NCBI GenBank assembly: GCA_963281155.1
Contig: CAUJLY010000006.1
Location: forward strand, 3,348,001 to 3,412,000
Length of the DNA: 64,000 bases
Direction of reading: 5' to 3'
Source of the DNA: Rhabditophanes sp. KR3021
Lineage: Eukaryota > Nematoda > Chromadorea > Rhabditida > Alloionematidae
In this document: positions 33,401 through 44,291 of the stretch, one piece after another
Position numbering within the stretch: position 1 is the first letter of the stretch
Layout: every line of letters starts with the position of its first letter
Translations under genes and position numbers: made by a program
Notes under the pieces: generated by a model
What the model was told of the DNA's origin: nothing
Database searches by the model: none
Seen by the model: the letters and a program-made list of their open reading frames with translations, nothing else

Positions 33401-36400
33401 GTTTTAATATTTACTTGATTTTAAACAACAACGCACAGTTTAGTCATATTCTTCTGTTTGCACAGAACCTAGTTATGTATTGAAGAGTAAATGAATCGGA
33501 TCATGAAAGTCGCGTGTTGAAATGGTGTTTTTATTGCAAAGTATTCTTGGCAAAGAATTGCTTATTGAGGCTGTTTGGATTGACAAAGAATTTGATGTAT
33601 TTCGATTATTTAAATTTTTCGTCAATAATAAAGGATGTAATGTTTTTGGATTATATGAATTTATTTTTTTATCGGTCTTTTTTAAAGAGAAAAATGATAT
33701 TCTAATAATCGGCCATTAATGAGAATAAAATTGAGTCTTAAATTGCATGAAAAGGGATGATTAAATCAAAGAGGCAAAAATGTAGTCTCCATATCACCAG
33801 AACATTCTTTTAATATTATTGCTTCTTGCGTCAAAATGAACGATTTTTTATTAGCATACATTGTTTATTTACAGTTATACCATTCATGAAAAGATAACAA
33901 CAATACCGAGTTAAAAGCAATGTTGTTTATAAATTTTTGTAAACAGATTACATGTTATTCTATCTTTCCTTTGTTGAGTAAAATGTTTTCATTAACACGT
34001 CATTATATTCTTCTTCACTACAAAATGACAATCTTTTAATTTGCCTGTTTTTGAGATGCTTTCTTTTTAATTTATGAAATTTTCTGTCTTCTTACTAATG
34101 ATAATTAGTTTTAGTTGTATTATTTAGTAGTTGAGGCATCTAATCAAAGACATTTTGTGTTTAAAAAGAAACAAAAAAGTATAAAATAGTATGATGAAGA
34201 AAAGGCCTCGTGATTGAGGATGAACTTTAGCAAATTTAAAAAAATATGATATAATATTTTCATTAATCTGATCTCTACTCAGGTAATTTTTCATTTCGTC
34301 AACTTTAGTTAGAAGTACTTTTCTGACACTTGTACCTTTTGATTGAGCTTAGAATGCGATGATGAGCAAGTCAAACTTTTTACCCATAAATTAATGCCAT
34401 CATCTCGTAAGTTGAGCCAAGGAAATGTTGAATTAGCTGTCAGTTTAATGAGTAATGTTAAGTAATCTCATCTAATTTTTTCACTTCCTTCATTACACTT
34501 TCTGACATAGTTTTGTTAAGAATAGCAAAAGACTCACTTTAACTTTGATAATTTCATTATTGCCACGCTCAGCTTGTTCTGGCCCTCTCTCTCTTCTATT
34601 CAAACACCACATACAGGGTTCAATAAATATGTAGATGGATGATAACCGAACTAGCATAACACAGCTAACCTAAAATAAAAACAAGCATAACGGGGCCGCT
34701 TCGCACAATTGATTGTTGAGAGCTATAAGTTTTCAAATAACGGCCAAAAATGTCGAGCTACCACATGTCAGCCTTTTTTGCTATAAATGTTGTTACACAC
34801 TTTAAAAATACACTTTTTATAATGGCGTGTCTAAACGTTGTTAAATTGCTATTATTTTACAAATTGTTACAAGATATCAAAAAGACGACCATAGATGTAA
34901 AAAATGTATCAACATAAAATGAAAGCGTGTGTTCTATAATGAGGTTAAATATTTGTTGTCCAAATAAATCTTAACACACACCTTAAATGATTTCATATTC
35001 AATTAATTAGCAAAATAGATCGAGAAAAGAATCTATGTAAGAAATATCAAGGTTTATTGATCTTTATTGTTAGTAAATTAATAATATCACAATCAGTATG
35101 TAAAATCGCATTTCACTTTGATGTAAACTGCTGCACATTGTTGCAATAACATTTCTTGTTTATGTCAAATAAATGTTTGATTATTAATTGATTAATAAAT
35201 GTTCTGTGTTTAAAGACTATATTTATCATTATAACCATTATAATTTTGTTTCATTTAAATTGTAATGATCAACTTGAGTGATTTTAATACGTATCATCAT
35301 CACTTTTTTGTTAATACCATTTCGTGTTTATTTTAAATAAATTATTTTGATACCACTAAAAAGAGTTGGAGATAAAGTTGATTTAAAAGTGCTTACTATT
35401 TTTGATTAATTTAGAACAAACGATAACGTGTCATAGATTCACTTTCTATGCCTGATTCATTAATAAGACATAAGCCTTTGTGATGTAAAAATTTATTTTG
35501 TGGTAAATATATGTATATATAATGAGTCTGATAAACAGAAGTAATCTCAATATTCTATTTATTCGATTCAACCTATTTTTAATTTGTTAAACAAAATTGC
35601 GTTCTTTTATTTTGGAATTAACTTTAAAATTAGTATAACTTTCCTTACTCTTGAACTATAAATACAAAAATGACTAAATTATTGAAGTAAATGTATGTGG
35701 GAACATTTTATTTTCCATTATTAGTAAAGGTAATATATTATATCATTTCTCTACATTATTCTTGGAAATGGTAAAACAAAATGGTGTATGTTTGAACTAT
35801 GTGATATTATTTTACCAACTATTTAAGAATAACTATTTCGAATTAGCTTTTAAATAGTTGATGGTAAAATATATATCGTCTTATTCCAATATTTAAATGA
35901 ACGATTGATGGCAGACTTTTGGATGAGAGATATTTAAAACATAATGGTTAATGTATAAAATTATAAAAATATTATCAAAGAGGCAGATGTTTTTTGCTAG
36001 TTATCCTTTCAGGCCTGTTTCACATCACTTTCCTCATTGATAATTATGATTTTTATCATAAAATATAAGATATAAGGTGTCTTGAATCTAATGGCAACAC
36101 CGTTTCCATATTATTTGATTTTTTAGTTGTTTTCAGTATATTTTGTTATGTATCGAGTTTCTTCTTTTTTTATAAAATAAGCTTTTTTGTGAATTGTCCA
36201 AGCATTATAAATTTATTTACAAATTATATATTTCTATTTTCAGATTAAAATCTATAATATAATCTTAAAGCTAATATTATTTTTTGTTATTTTGTTAGAA
36301 AGTTTTTGTATTGTTAACAAAAAGTACTCTCTGGATATTTAAACAATCGTAATGGATTTTTATCCGATATATCAAATGTGATGTGCTGTTGATAGAGAGA

Positions 36401-36453
36401 AAATAAAGCTTATATTATACCACAGTTAAATTGTTAATGCATTAAATTAAGTT
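30428..36453. other. Long gene-free stretch between divergent transporter genes
   Basis: About 6 kb, very AT-rich, separating the minus-strand SLC36-like gene and the plus-strand SLC22-like gene. Open frames at about 31,660-31,970 (minus) and 33,520-33,720 (plus) have random-looking composition. Near 35,148 and 35,312 two imperfect copies of a segment of about 30 bases (around atttcttgtttatgtcaaat and atttcgtgtttattttaaat) form a weak direct repeat. No transposon ends or RNA genes were found. Distal regulatory DNA is possible. Confidence 0.35.
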
Positions 36454-39295
36454 ATGATGGGTAGAGTTGATTTAAAAGAAATTAACGGGGACATGATTAA
36501 AAGTGAAAAAAAACCACTTCTTAGTTCAACAGAAAATTCCGGATCTTCTGTTTTAAGTAAAGATGATATAAATGATTTGAAAGTAAGTTTATATTATTTT
36601 TTATGCACTTATTATCTTTGTCTTAGAAATTAGAGTCGATCACAATTGTGACTCCAGTAAATACGATTAGTTTACCCACTGTGCCAAAAGCTTTCGTTGT
36701 AGAAAGTGTTAGAAAGATATCATCTGCTTCAGTGGCGACAACAGGAGAAAATCCTTTACTTAATTCAAATGCAGAGCAGTCTTTCATGATTTCACCTTTG
36801 ATATATTCTGAACCAGCATTAAATGAAGATTTCCATAACTATAAACCTCCGGTCAAATTGACCGCATATTCCGAAACAGCAATTCCACGTTATTTCGAAC
36901 AACGTGAAGAAGCTTTAGTTAACCCATCTGAAAATAGTTCTCTTTTCGACGTTAACAATCGTCCAAAACGTACATACAAAAAAAGTCTAGGACGAGAATC
37001 AGTAGTTCAATCAAATGCAACACTATTTACCGGCGATTCCATACAATCAGTTATGACAACAAATACCTTAACTGCTCCAAATCCCCAACACAAAACTTCT
37101 TTTAGTACGAGAGAAATTCGGGAACAGCATATGGAGATGCAAAATAAATACAGACAACCTAAAAAGAAAAACAATACTGATCCGGTCGATTTTGAGGGTA
37201 TTTTAAATATTATCGGAGGATGTTCTTGGTGGCAAATGTGGGTATATTTACTGATTAGCTTCCAACAAATTCCACACGCAATGTTTAATTTAAATGTAGT
37301 GTATATGATGTATCAACCAGATCATTGGTGCGAAGTTGAAGGATTCGAGACAAATTACAATAGTTCGGAAGTTTTTCTTTGGAATTTGGATGATGCCATG
37401 AATACTTCAATTGTTTTTCCAATGACAAAGAATAATCAAAGAGATATCAATGCCTTTCATGATCAGTGCAATTATTATAATAGGGGGACGGACCGATATA
37501 GAGAATTACGAAAAATGACATTAGAAGAAGCCAAGCTAAGAATATTAGAAGATGCTAAAGATGAACAGGTTCATGTTCACTTGACAAAATGTAAGAAATG
37601 GATGTATGCAAATGATGTCATGACAAAAACGATTGTAACAGAATGGAATTTAGTTTGTGAATTCAATTTTAATCGAGCCCATGCCCATCTATTTTATGCA
37701 ATAGGTTGCCTTGTCGGATGTATGCTTGGAGGTGCAGCATCTGATCGGTTTGGTAGAAAACCAACTGTCATAGGTTTCGGAATTTTATCCTCTATTTTTG
37801 GTTTAGTATTGCCTTATTCAACATATTTTCCCATGTTTTTATTTTTTCGCTTATGTGGAGCTGTTTGTAATGAAGCTGCCGATTTAGCTGCATACATTTT
37901 ATGTATGGAAGTAACGGGTACAAGATATCGAGCTATGGTGGGAAGCTTGCTTCAAGCACCTTGGGCAGTTGGGTATGCAATGTTAGCGTTGATAGCATAT
38001 TATTGTAAATCATGGCAACAAATTCAGCTAATTACGGCAGCTTTGCATACGATTGCCGTTTGTTTAGTGTGTGTCTTGCCTGAATCACCAAGATGGCTGA
38101 TTGTTAATAATAGAGTGGAGGAAGCAGAAAGATATATCCGCCGAGCTTGTCAGGAACCTCCATTTCCTTTTTCTATGTGTATTTTTAACAAATCATCTCT
38201 CCCAAGTGATTTGGAAATTGTTAAACATGCCGAGCAACGCAACTGGATCCAGCAAAATCAAAGAGCCAACATATTACACGTTCTCAAAAGTAAAGCCTTG
38301 TGTGTTAGAACAGTAATAATTTGTATTGTTTGGGTTGCCACATGTTTAGTATATTACGGTTTAGTTATTGCCTTTTCTGATCAGTCTGGTCCAGGTCGTA
38401 TTTTGTTTAATGGAAACTTCTTTATAAACAACGCCATTGCTGGAGCAGTTGAACTACCTACCTTAATTGCCTGCGTATATTTGATGAAATTTGGAAGAAA
38501 ACGCGCATTAATGATTTCTCTAATTGGAGCCGCTGTTTTAATTTTTAGTGCGATGTTGGCTATTAACAGCAAAAGTCACAATGTATGTTTTTAAATACTA
38601 AACAAATATAATACTAAATTTAGTTTGCAATTTATACGATGCTAGGTGGAAAGATTTTTATCCAGGGAGCGTTCAATATTCTTTATATTTTTACCTCTGA
38701 ATTGTATCCGACAGTCATCAGAAATAGTGCTGTTGGATTTAATTCGATGATCGCCCGTTTTGGATCGGGTGTTAGTTCGTATATTGCCATTTTGTCAGAT
38801 GTTACCTTACCTATAGTGCCCATGATGATTTTTTCATGTTTTTCTTTAATTGCCGGTTTACTAGTTTTGATTTTGCCTGAGACAAGAGATCGTCCCTTGC
38901 CAGATACCTTGCAAGATGCTGTCACTTTTCTCAAGAACGATGGCAGGTATCGCTGTTATGGTTTTAGACAAGAAAATAAAAAGTCACCTTCGGCTGAAGA
39001 AGAAAAGCCAGTCGAAGTTGTAGACGAGAATATAGACGATTTTCTGCCAACCGCTCACGATACCATCAAAGAGCTTCCGGCAGACGTTGGAATGGGCAGA
39101 AGAAGAAGATTAGTTAATACTGGAAGCCGCAAACTAAGTGCCGACTTTATTTCACACGTAAGACTATACAAAATGTCAGCTTTTGATAATATTGTTTAGA
39201 TGAGCTCAAGAAATTCACGAAATACGACGAATTCACTGACCGCGGATTTAAAAGATATCCAGATACCAGAACAGTTATCAGAGCCATTTGATTAA
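36454..39295 (+). CDS. SLC22-type organic ion transporter (MFS) with long N-terminal extension
   Basis: Exons 36454-36582, 36627-38582, 38624-39157 and 39200-39295 join in phase 0 with introns of 44, 41 and 42 nt, giving 904 residues. SLC22 landmarks appear in order: DFEGILNIIGGCSWWQMW at about residue 231, a first extracellular loop with PDHWCEVEG and sequons, TIVTEWNLVCEF, GGAASDRFGRKP, LPESPRWLIV, TSELYPTVIRNSAVGFNSMIAR and LPETRDRPLPDT. Twelve membrane segments are expected in the plasma membrane, carrying organic cations, anions or carnitine; the substrate cannot be inferred. The N-terminal cytoplasmic part is about 230 residues against about 20 in typical members, and the C-terminal tail is long and charged. 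ATG codons occur at 36454 and 36457; the first is used. AATAAA at 39335 fits a polyadenylation signal. Confidence 0.94.
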
Positions 39296-39434
39296 AGCTT
39301 TAATTTTTATAATTATTTCTGTATTTTAAGCAGCAATAAACGTTAATTTAATGACGAATGTAATTTATTATGCACAATGAAATTTAAAGTTGAATTAATA
39401 ATTATTCAAAATAAGTACAAGCATGTATTGAAAG

Positions 39435-41924
39435 TTAATCCTTTTCGTGTGCAGTAGCATTTCTGATAAAGATAGGGGGGATATTAATGATGTCGTCAAC
39501 ATTTTCTTCCAACAAGTCTGTTTCCATCATTAAGCCTCCCGCGTCGTCTTCTTGATCACTGGTAGCACCAGAGTCTAAATCAGCTGGAGTATCAACATTA
39601 AGTGTATCATTTTCCGATTCCTTCTTGCTAAAATAATTTATTACACCCATAAAAGCATTGAAACATACAGTTTGTTAGTGGCTAACCCGTCTCCTAAGGT
39701 TGGATTTGTAAAATGTTTATGAACACGATGAACTGCGCGCATCAAAAGTTTAATGCATATTTCGTTACCGAAAGTCTTTGCATCTTCGATGGCTGTTCTT
39801 CCCCATCTAAAATATTTAACGATCAACTCAACATTATAGCCTTATATACCTGTCTGTTAAACTGTAATTGACCTTTCCAATATTCAATAAAAATTTGACT
39901 AAGTGAGCATGGCCTTCACTGGCAGCCAGGTGAATAGCTGTTCTACCATCATAGTCAGCCATATTTAAGTTGGCGCCTTGAAGGTAAAGTCTACGAACTG
40001 TTTGGAGATCCCCATTTTTGGCTGTAATGCTGTGATAAACTTCCTATGTCAAATAGTCAACTTACCTGCAAACAAAAGTGAAACAACTAAATCAGTATCT
40101 TTGTTTCCAACTCTTCGTCTAGGGTCAATTTTTTTTTCGTCATTATGAAGAAGACTGTCGTAGTTGTGGAAATTAAAAGCCTCAATAAGTTTTTCACAGA
40201 ATTGAACTCCTCTAGTACTATTTCCCATACGATCAAGTTTAGGTGACCAGAGGCATATTCCCATCAAATTAGGGATTACAACAATCATGGCTCCAGAGAC
40301 TCCTGATTTAGCTGGAAGACCAACATGGAAAGCAAACTTTCCTGAATAATCGTACATTCCACAGGAGTACATCAAAGATAAAACATCTCTGCATGCTCTG
40401 GCATGAACACACTTTTTCCCGGTTAAAGGGCAAACTCCGCCATTTGCAAGTGTAGAGGCCATGACTGCTGCACTTTCGCATGTTGCTTCAATCGAGCACA
40501 ATTGAAAATACAAGTCTAAAGTTTCAGTCAAACTTTTCATTTCTGGTGGGAAACATTTGTTCTCTTTCATGTAATAAGCCAAGGCATAATTTCGGTCGGC
40601 TGTTGCACGTTCAGAGAGGAAAGTTGCGTTATTAAAACCAATATAGCCACCACCTGCCATTTTTTTGTATTCATTGAGAACAAAATCGTATCTGTCAGCC
40701 ATCGACAACTCTCTCTTCAGCAAGGAAGTTACAACGATTGCACCTAAAAATGATATCATTACACTGGTATTTACTTTTGCGAGATCAACATTAATGTATC
40801 TTTGCAGATCTTTTTTAAAGTCAAGCAACTTTTGGAACTAATTTAAATTTTTAAATGTACAAATTGCAATACATGGAATGTACTTTTCTCTAACTTACCA
40901 CTGTTTACAAGAGGATTAAAAGGTTTTCCAAACTGATCAAGGCAGATTTCATTAAAAATACGACCGGATGGTTCGTGTCCCACATATTTGTGAACTTCTT
41001 CGGCTCCTAAATCAGAAGCTGCAATTGCGTAATTGAATGCCTTTGATACGGATTGAACACAAAATGGAACTTTGCAATCGCCGAGAGAATATCTCTGTCC
41101 ATCAATAGTGCAGATCGAAACTCCCCAGCGGTTTGGGGATTGACGGGCCAATTGAGGAATGTAGGTAGCAACTTCTCCGTCGGTTATTCCACGGCATTCC
41201 TCGAATATTTCCTTGATTTTTGATACGAATTCAGACCAATTCGGGATAACCAATTGATTTCTTAAGGCTTGAGAAACCAGGGCGATAGATGGTTGGATGC
41301 ACCTAAAATAATTAAATAAAGTTACGCCATTAATTACTTACTCCCTGAATTTAGTTCTATTTAGACGATAATGTCTGAAGTCGCAATCTTCGTTACTCTC
41401 CGCTTCAAATTGGTTCATCAGTTGAAAAGTTTGTTTCATTCTTGGGTCATCATCCCGAATGCCGAAACTTCTCAAAACAGATAACAATTTGCCCATGCTA
41501 GCTTCGTCCTTGTTTTGGACTTTAAACAAATCGTATACCAAATCTTCGGGACTTGGCTTTTTGTACTCATAAGCATGATTGAGACCGTCCAACGTACGTG
41601 ACATGATTTGAACAACTGAATGTTTGCGATTGAGGATATCGCCAATTTGCTTCACTTAAATAAGAAAAAGCATTAAAAGTGATTTGATTCAAAACATACA
41701 TGTTTGTTCTGAATGTCCCTTCTCTTCATTGTTTAAACTACTTAGCGAATTAACGCTTTCAGATCGGTTGAGAATGTGATTTGGATCAGTTATCAAAACA
41801 TTGTTCTAAGCAACCAAAATATTATTAAATTGCATGCTTAAATAAACCTTACCTTGTTCAAATCCATAGAAGCAAAGTTCTCAGGAGTTGTCTCTGTGAT
41901 TGATTGCATACTTGGATTGCGCAT
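39435..41924 (-). CDS. GLS: Glutaminase, kidney type, with C-terminal ankyrin repeats
   Basis: Eight exons (41853-41924, 41700-41805, 41342-41654, 40899-41302, 40066-40743, 39850-40021, 39669-39806, 39435-39627) total 2,076 coding bases, 691 residues. It hydrolyses glutamine to glutamate and ammonia. A helical EF-hand-like region ([38 protein letters not shown]) precedes the serine-dependent beta-lactamase-like core. Visible active-site segments are [19 protein letters not shown] (catalytic Ser and Lys), [73 protein letters not shown]. Ankyrin repeats follow ([50 protein letters not shown]), then an acidic tail. No clear mitochondrial presequence is in the modelled first exon, but that exon is open back to a TTTCAG acceptor at 41951, so an upstream presequence exon may exist. 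Confidence 0.96.
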
Positions 41925-43517
41925 AATTAAAGATAGATTATTAAGTACTCTGAAATTTTAATTACGATTAACGGTGTCACAAGCAATAGCTGAAAGTCAA
42001 AGCATGAAATTGGCTTAATATATTAAAGAGAAGCGTACACAAATTGTCTAATGATAAATGTTTCTTTAATATATTGTGAGAATGTCAATCTGATCATGAA
42101 ACAAAGAAGTAAATGTCTGTGTAAAGACCAATTTTTGGGTACTTTTTGTAGATAAATATAATTATTTTTGAGGAAAATGAGAATGAATAGGCTGTGTAAT
42201 ATTTTTGGGATGAATAAACATTTTTTTTTAAAATAGGAACGTTGCACTATTATACAAAAATGAATAAACAGCTGCAAAAGAGGCGAAAAAGTGGTTAATA
42301 TGATCAAGAAAAGATTATTTTTGCCAAAACCCTTGCCAGATACAATAATATAATTTGTTGCAATATAGTTTTGTTATGATATAGTTTTTGTCGTGATTTA
42401 ATTTTGTTGAAATTTAGTGTTTATCGCAATATACTTTTTGTTATTTCAGCGCTCATGAATAAAGCCATTATTTTGCAAGATTTATAATAATATTCTACAT
42501 ATGTTAAAACAAAATAAAGATATCATCTCTTTTAGACAGGAATGACTTTTTGAAAATGATATAATATAAAAGTCACATTAAACACTCAACCTTTAATACT
42601 TTAATTCTAAAAAATTACTATCACTCCTATAAATCACTACTGCACGGAACTATTACGTAAAATAATAAAAAATGTAATATAAAAATAATTTACTAGGGCA
42701 TGTTGCAAGAATTTAAGAGCTTTTTTGGTTAAAATTTAAAAAAATGAAAGACGTACAAAATTACAAAATGTTTAGTGTAATCATTACATCGAGTAATATT
42801 TAATAGGAGAACTAATCAAATTTGATATATAGTCTCCCACTATTATGCATACGCTAACAACGCTTTGATTACCTTGTGTGAGATAATTGAAGTTTGTATA
42901 AATAATTTCAGGCTCCTTTCAACATGAGGAAAAGCAAACATGAGGAGTCTACTTTAATTTACAACACAATATTAATCTATTGGTATTTGAAGAATTTGTG
43001 GTACTCTGACTTTGAAATCCTTCTTGAATTCTATAATCTTATTTAACCACCATTTTTTGTAGTAAATGTTCTGAAAGACTAATTGGAAATATATTTTCAT
43101 AGTCTTTAAGAAACATCATTAAGACATTTTTTAAAAAAGAAGTTAGCTAAATGTATCGTACAAATTAAGCCAAATTATTAGCTTAATCAGTATAATTTAT
43201 TTAGTTTCCTGTTAAAAGGCATACAATATGACAATTTTTTCCGAATAAAGCTAATCTCAAAAATAAACTAATTTCGTTCTCAGTATGCACTAGCAAATTA
43301 AAATAATAATGCAATTTCTCGCAAAAAATATCATCATTAAGACAATATGAAGATGATAAATTGGAGTGAATTTCGAAACTTGAATTATTCGTGTTTTTAA
43401 ACTATCATGAGTTTGGTTGTTTGAAATTAAAAAAGTTTATCAACTTCATTTTTATTTTTCTTGTGGGGTTAACTACTATTAAACTGAAGCAAACTGTAGA
43501 TTAGTTTAATCTATTAA
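41925..43517. other. Intergenic region between divergent genes
   Basis: About 1.6 kb, AT-rich. A TTTCAG acceptor (minus strand, at about 41951) indicates that the glutaminase transcript probably has at least one more 5' exon here, not identified. A degenerate tandem repeat lies at about 42354-42445. An open frame at 42,023-42,307 (minus) looks like low-complexity AT-rich DNA. Confidence 0.4.
42354..42445. repeat. Degenerate tandem repeat, about 22-24 nt units
   Basis: About four imperfect units built around caatatagttttgtt, gatatagtttttgtc, gatttaattttgttg and caatatactttttgtt. Units diverge by several bases. No coding or known structural function is evident. Confidence 0.4.
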
Positions 43518-43946
43518 ATGCATTTTAGCAACCTGGATATTTACGGGATTGACATAATAGGAAATGGTGATGGCCTTACGCCAGATTCTCAGCACTACAT
43601 TCCCACAATGGATTCTATCCACTACTATGGCCCAATAGCTTTGATTACAGTCTTTTGTTTGATGTTATGTATGTGTTCATTTTGCTACATAACGTTTTAT
43701 TGCGTTGCTACTAAAGATGAATTTTCCATTTTCGATTTAACTACTGAAAGGTTGAGCAGTAGCATGATTTTTTCACCATCAACTAACAGTATAAGAAGGT
43801 TCAAAGACACAGACCACCAGCTAGTTCATATAAGTTTTGCTGAAATTAGTGAGTCTCATGACATGCACACAACTCAAACAATCCTTTGTGAAAGCAGTGA
43901 AAACGGAAGTCTTAGTGGAGTAACTTCTATCGCCACTGATAATTAA
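43518..43946 (+). CDS. Small single-pass membrane protein, orphan
   Basis: A 142-residue open frame from the ATG at 43518. The first about 35 residues are polar with no signal peptide. One strong hydrophobic segment (GPIALITVFCLMLCMCSFCYITFYCVA) holds four or five cysteines, a pattern often palmitoylated. The remaining about 75 residues are cytoplasmic-like, rich in Ser, Thr, His and Asp, with possible phosphorylation sites. Codon use and GC stand out from the flanks. A TTTTAG just after the ATG (acceptor-like at 43532) leaves open that the true start is in an upstream exon. Family not recognised. Confidence 0.55.
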   Translation: MHFSNLDIYGIDIIGNGDGLTPDSQHYIPTMDSIHYYGPIALITVFCLMLCMCSFCYITFYCVATKDEFSIFDLTTERLSSSMIFSPSTNSIRRFKDTDHQLVHISFAEISESHDMHTTQTILCESSENGSLSGVTSIATDN

Positions 43947-44012
43947 CTGATGTTTGACTGCTATTAACTGATATTTGGCTGCTATTAACTGATATTTAAA
44001 TGCTATTTAATT
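43944..44012 (+). repeat. 21-nt tandem repeat at the stop codon and 3' flank
   Basis: About three units of the form ttaactgatatttggctgcta begin at the stop codon of the small membrane protein gene (TAA is part of unit 1), followed by weaker units containing tttttactgctattt to about 44055. A slippage-generated 3' untranslated repeat is the simplest reading. Confidence 0.7.
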
Positions 44013-44291
44013 TACTTTTTACTGCTATTTAAACTGCTTTTTACTGCTTTAAATTATTGACATTTTAATATCAAATAATTTTAAAACAAAACACACATTT
44101 TTAAGTCTTTAATTTGTTCTAATTTTTGATTTTAACACAATAAACTACATTCAGGTAGCATTTAAATTTTTAATGTAAAAATAATAAATGACAAAATAGA
44201 TATTTAAATATATTTACAATTATATAATAATTAAGTTGATTAAAATAATAATATATTTTAAAATAGCCAAAATAAGCAAAGTACAACTAAC

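Noticed and set aside
33514..33719. Two overlapping plus-strand open frames rich in Phe and Leu
   Set aside because: Low-complexity T-rich DNA produces such hydrophobic frames by chance.
35140..35345. Weak 30-base direct repeat considered as transposon long terminal repeats
   Set aside because: Copies are too diverged and too short, with no internal coding sequence or terminal motifs.
42023..42307. Minus-strand hydrophobic open frame upstream of glutaminase, considered as a presequence exon
   Set aside because: No donor joins it in phase to the glutaminase acceptor at 41951, and its composition is background.
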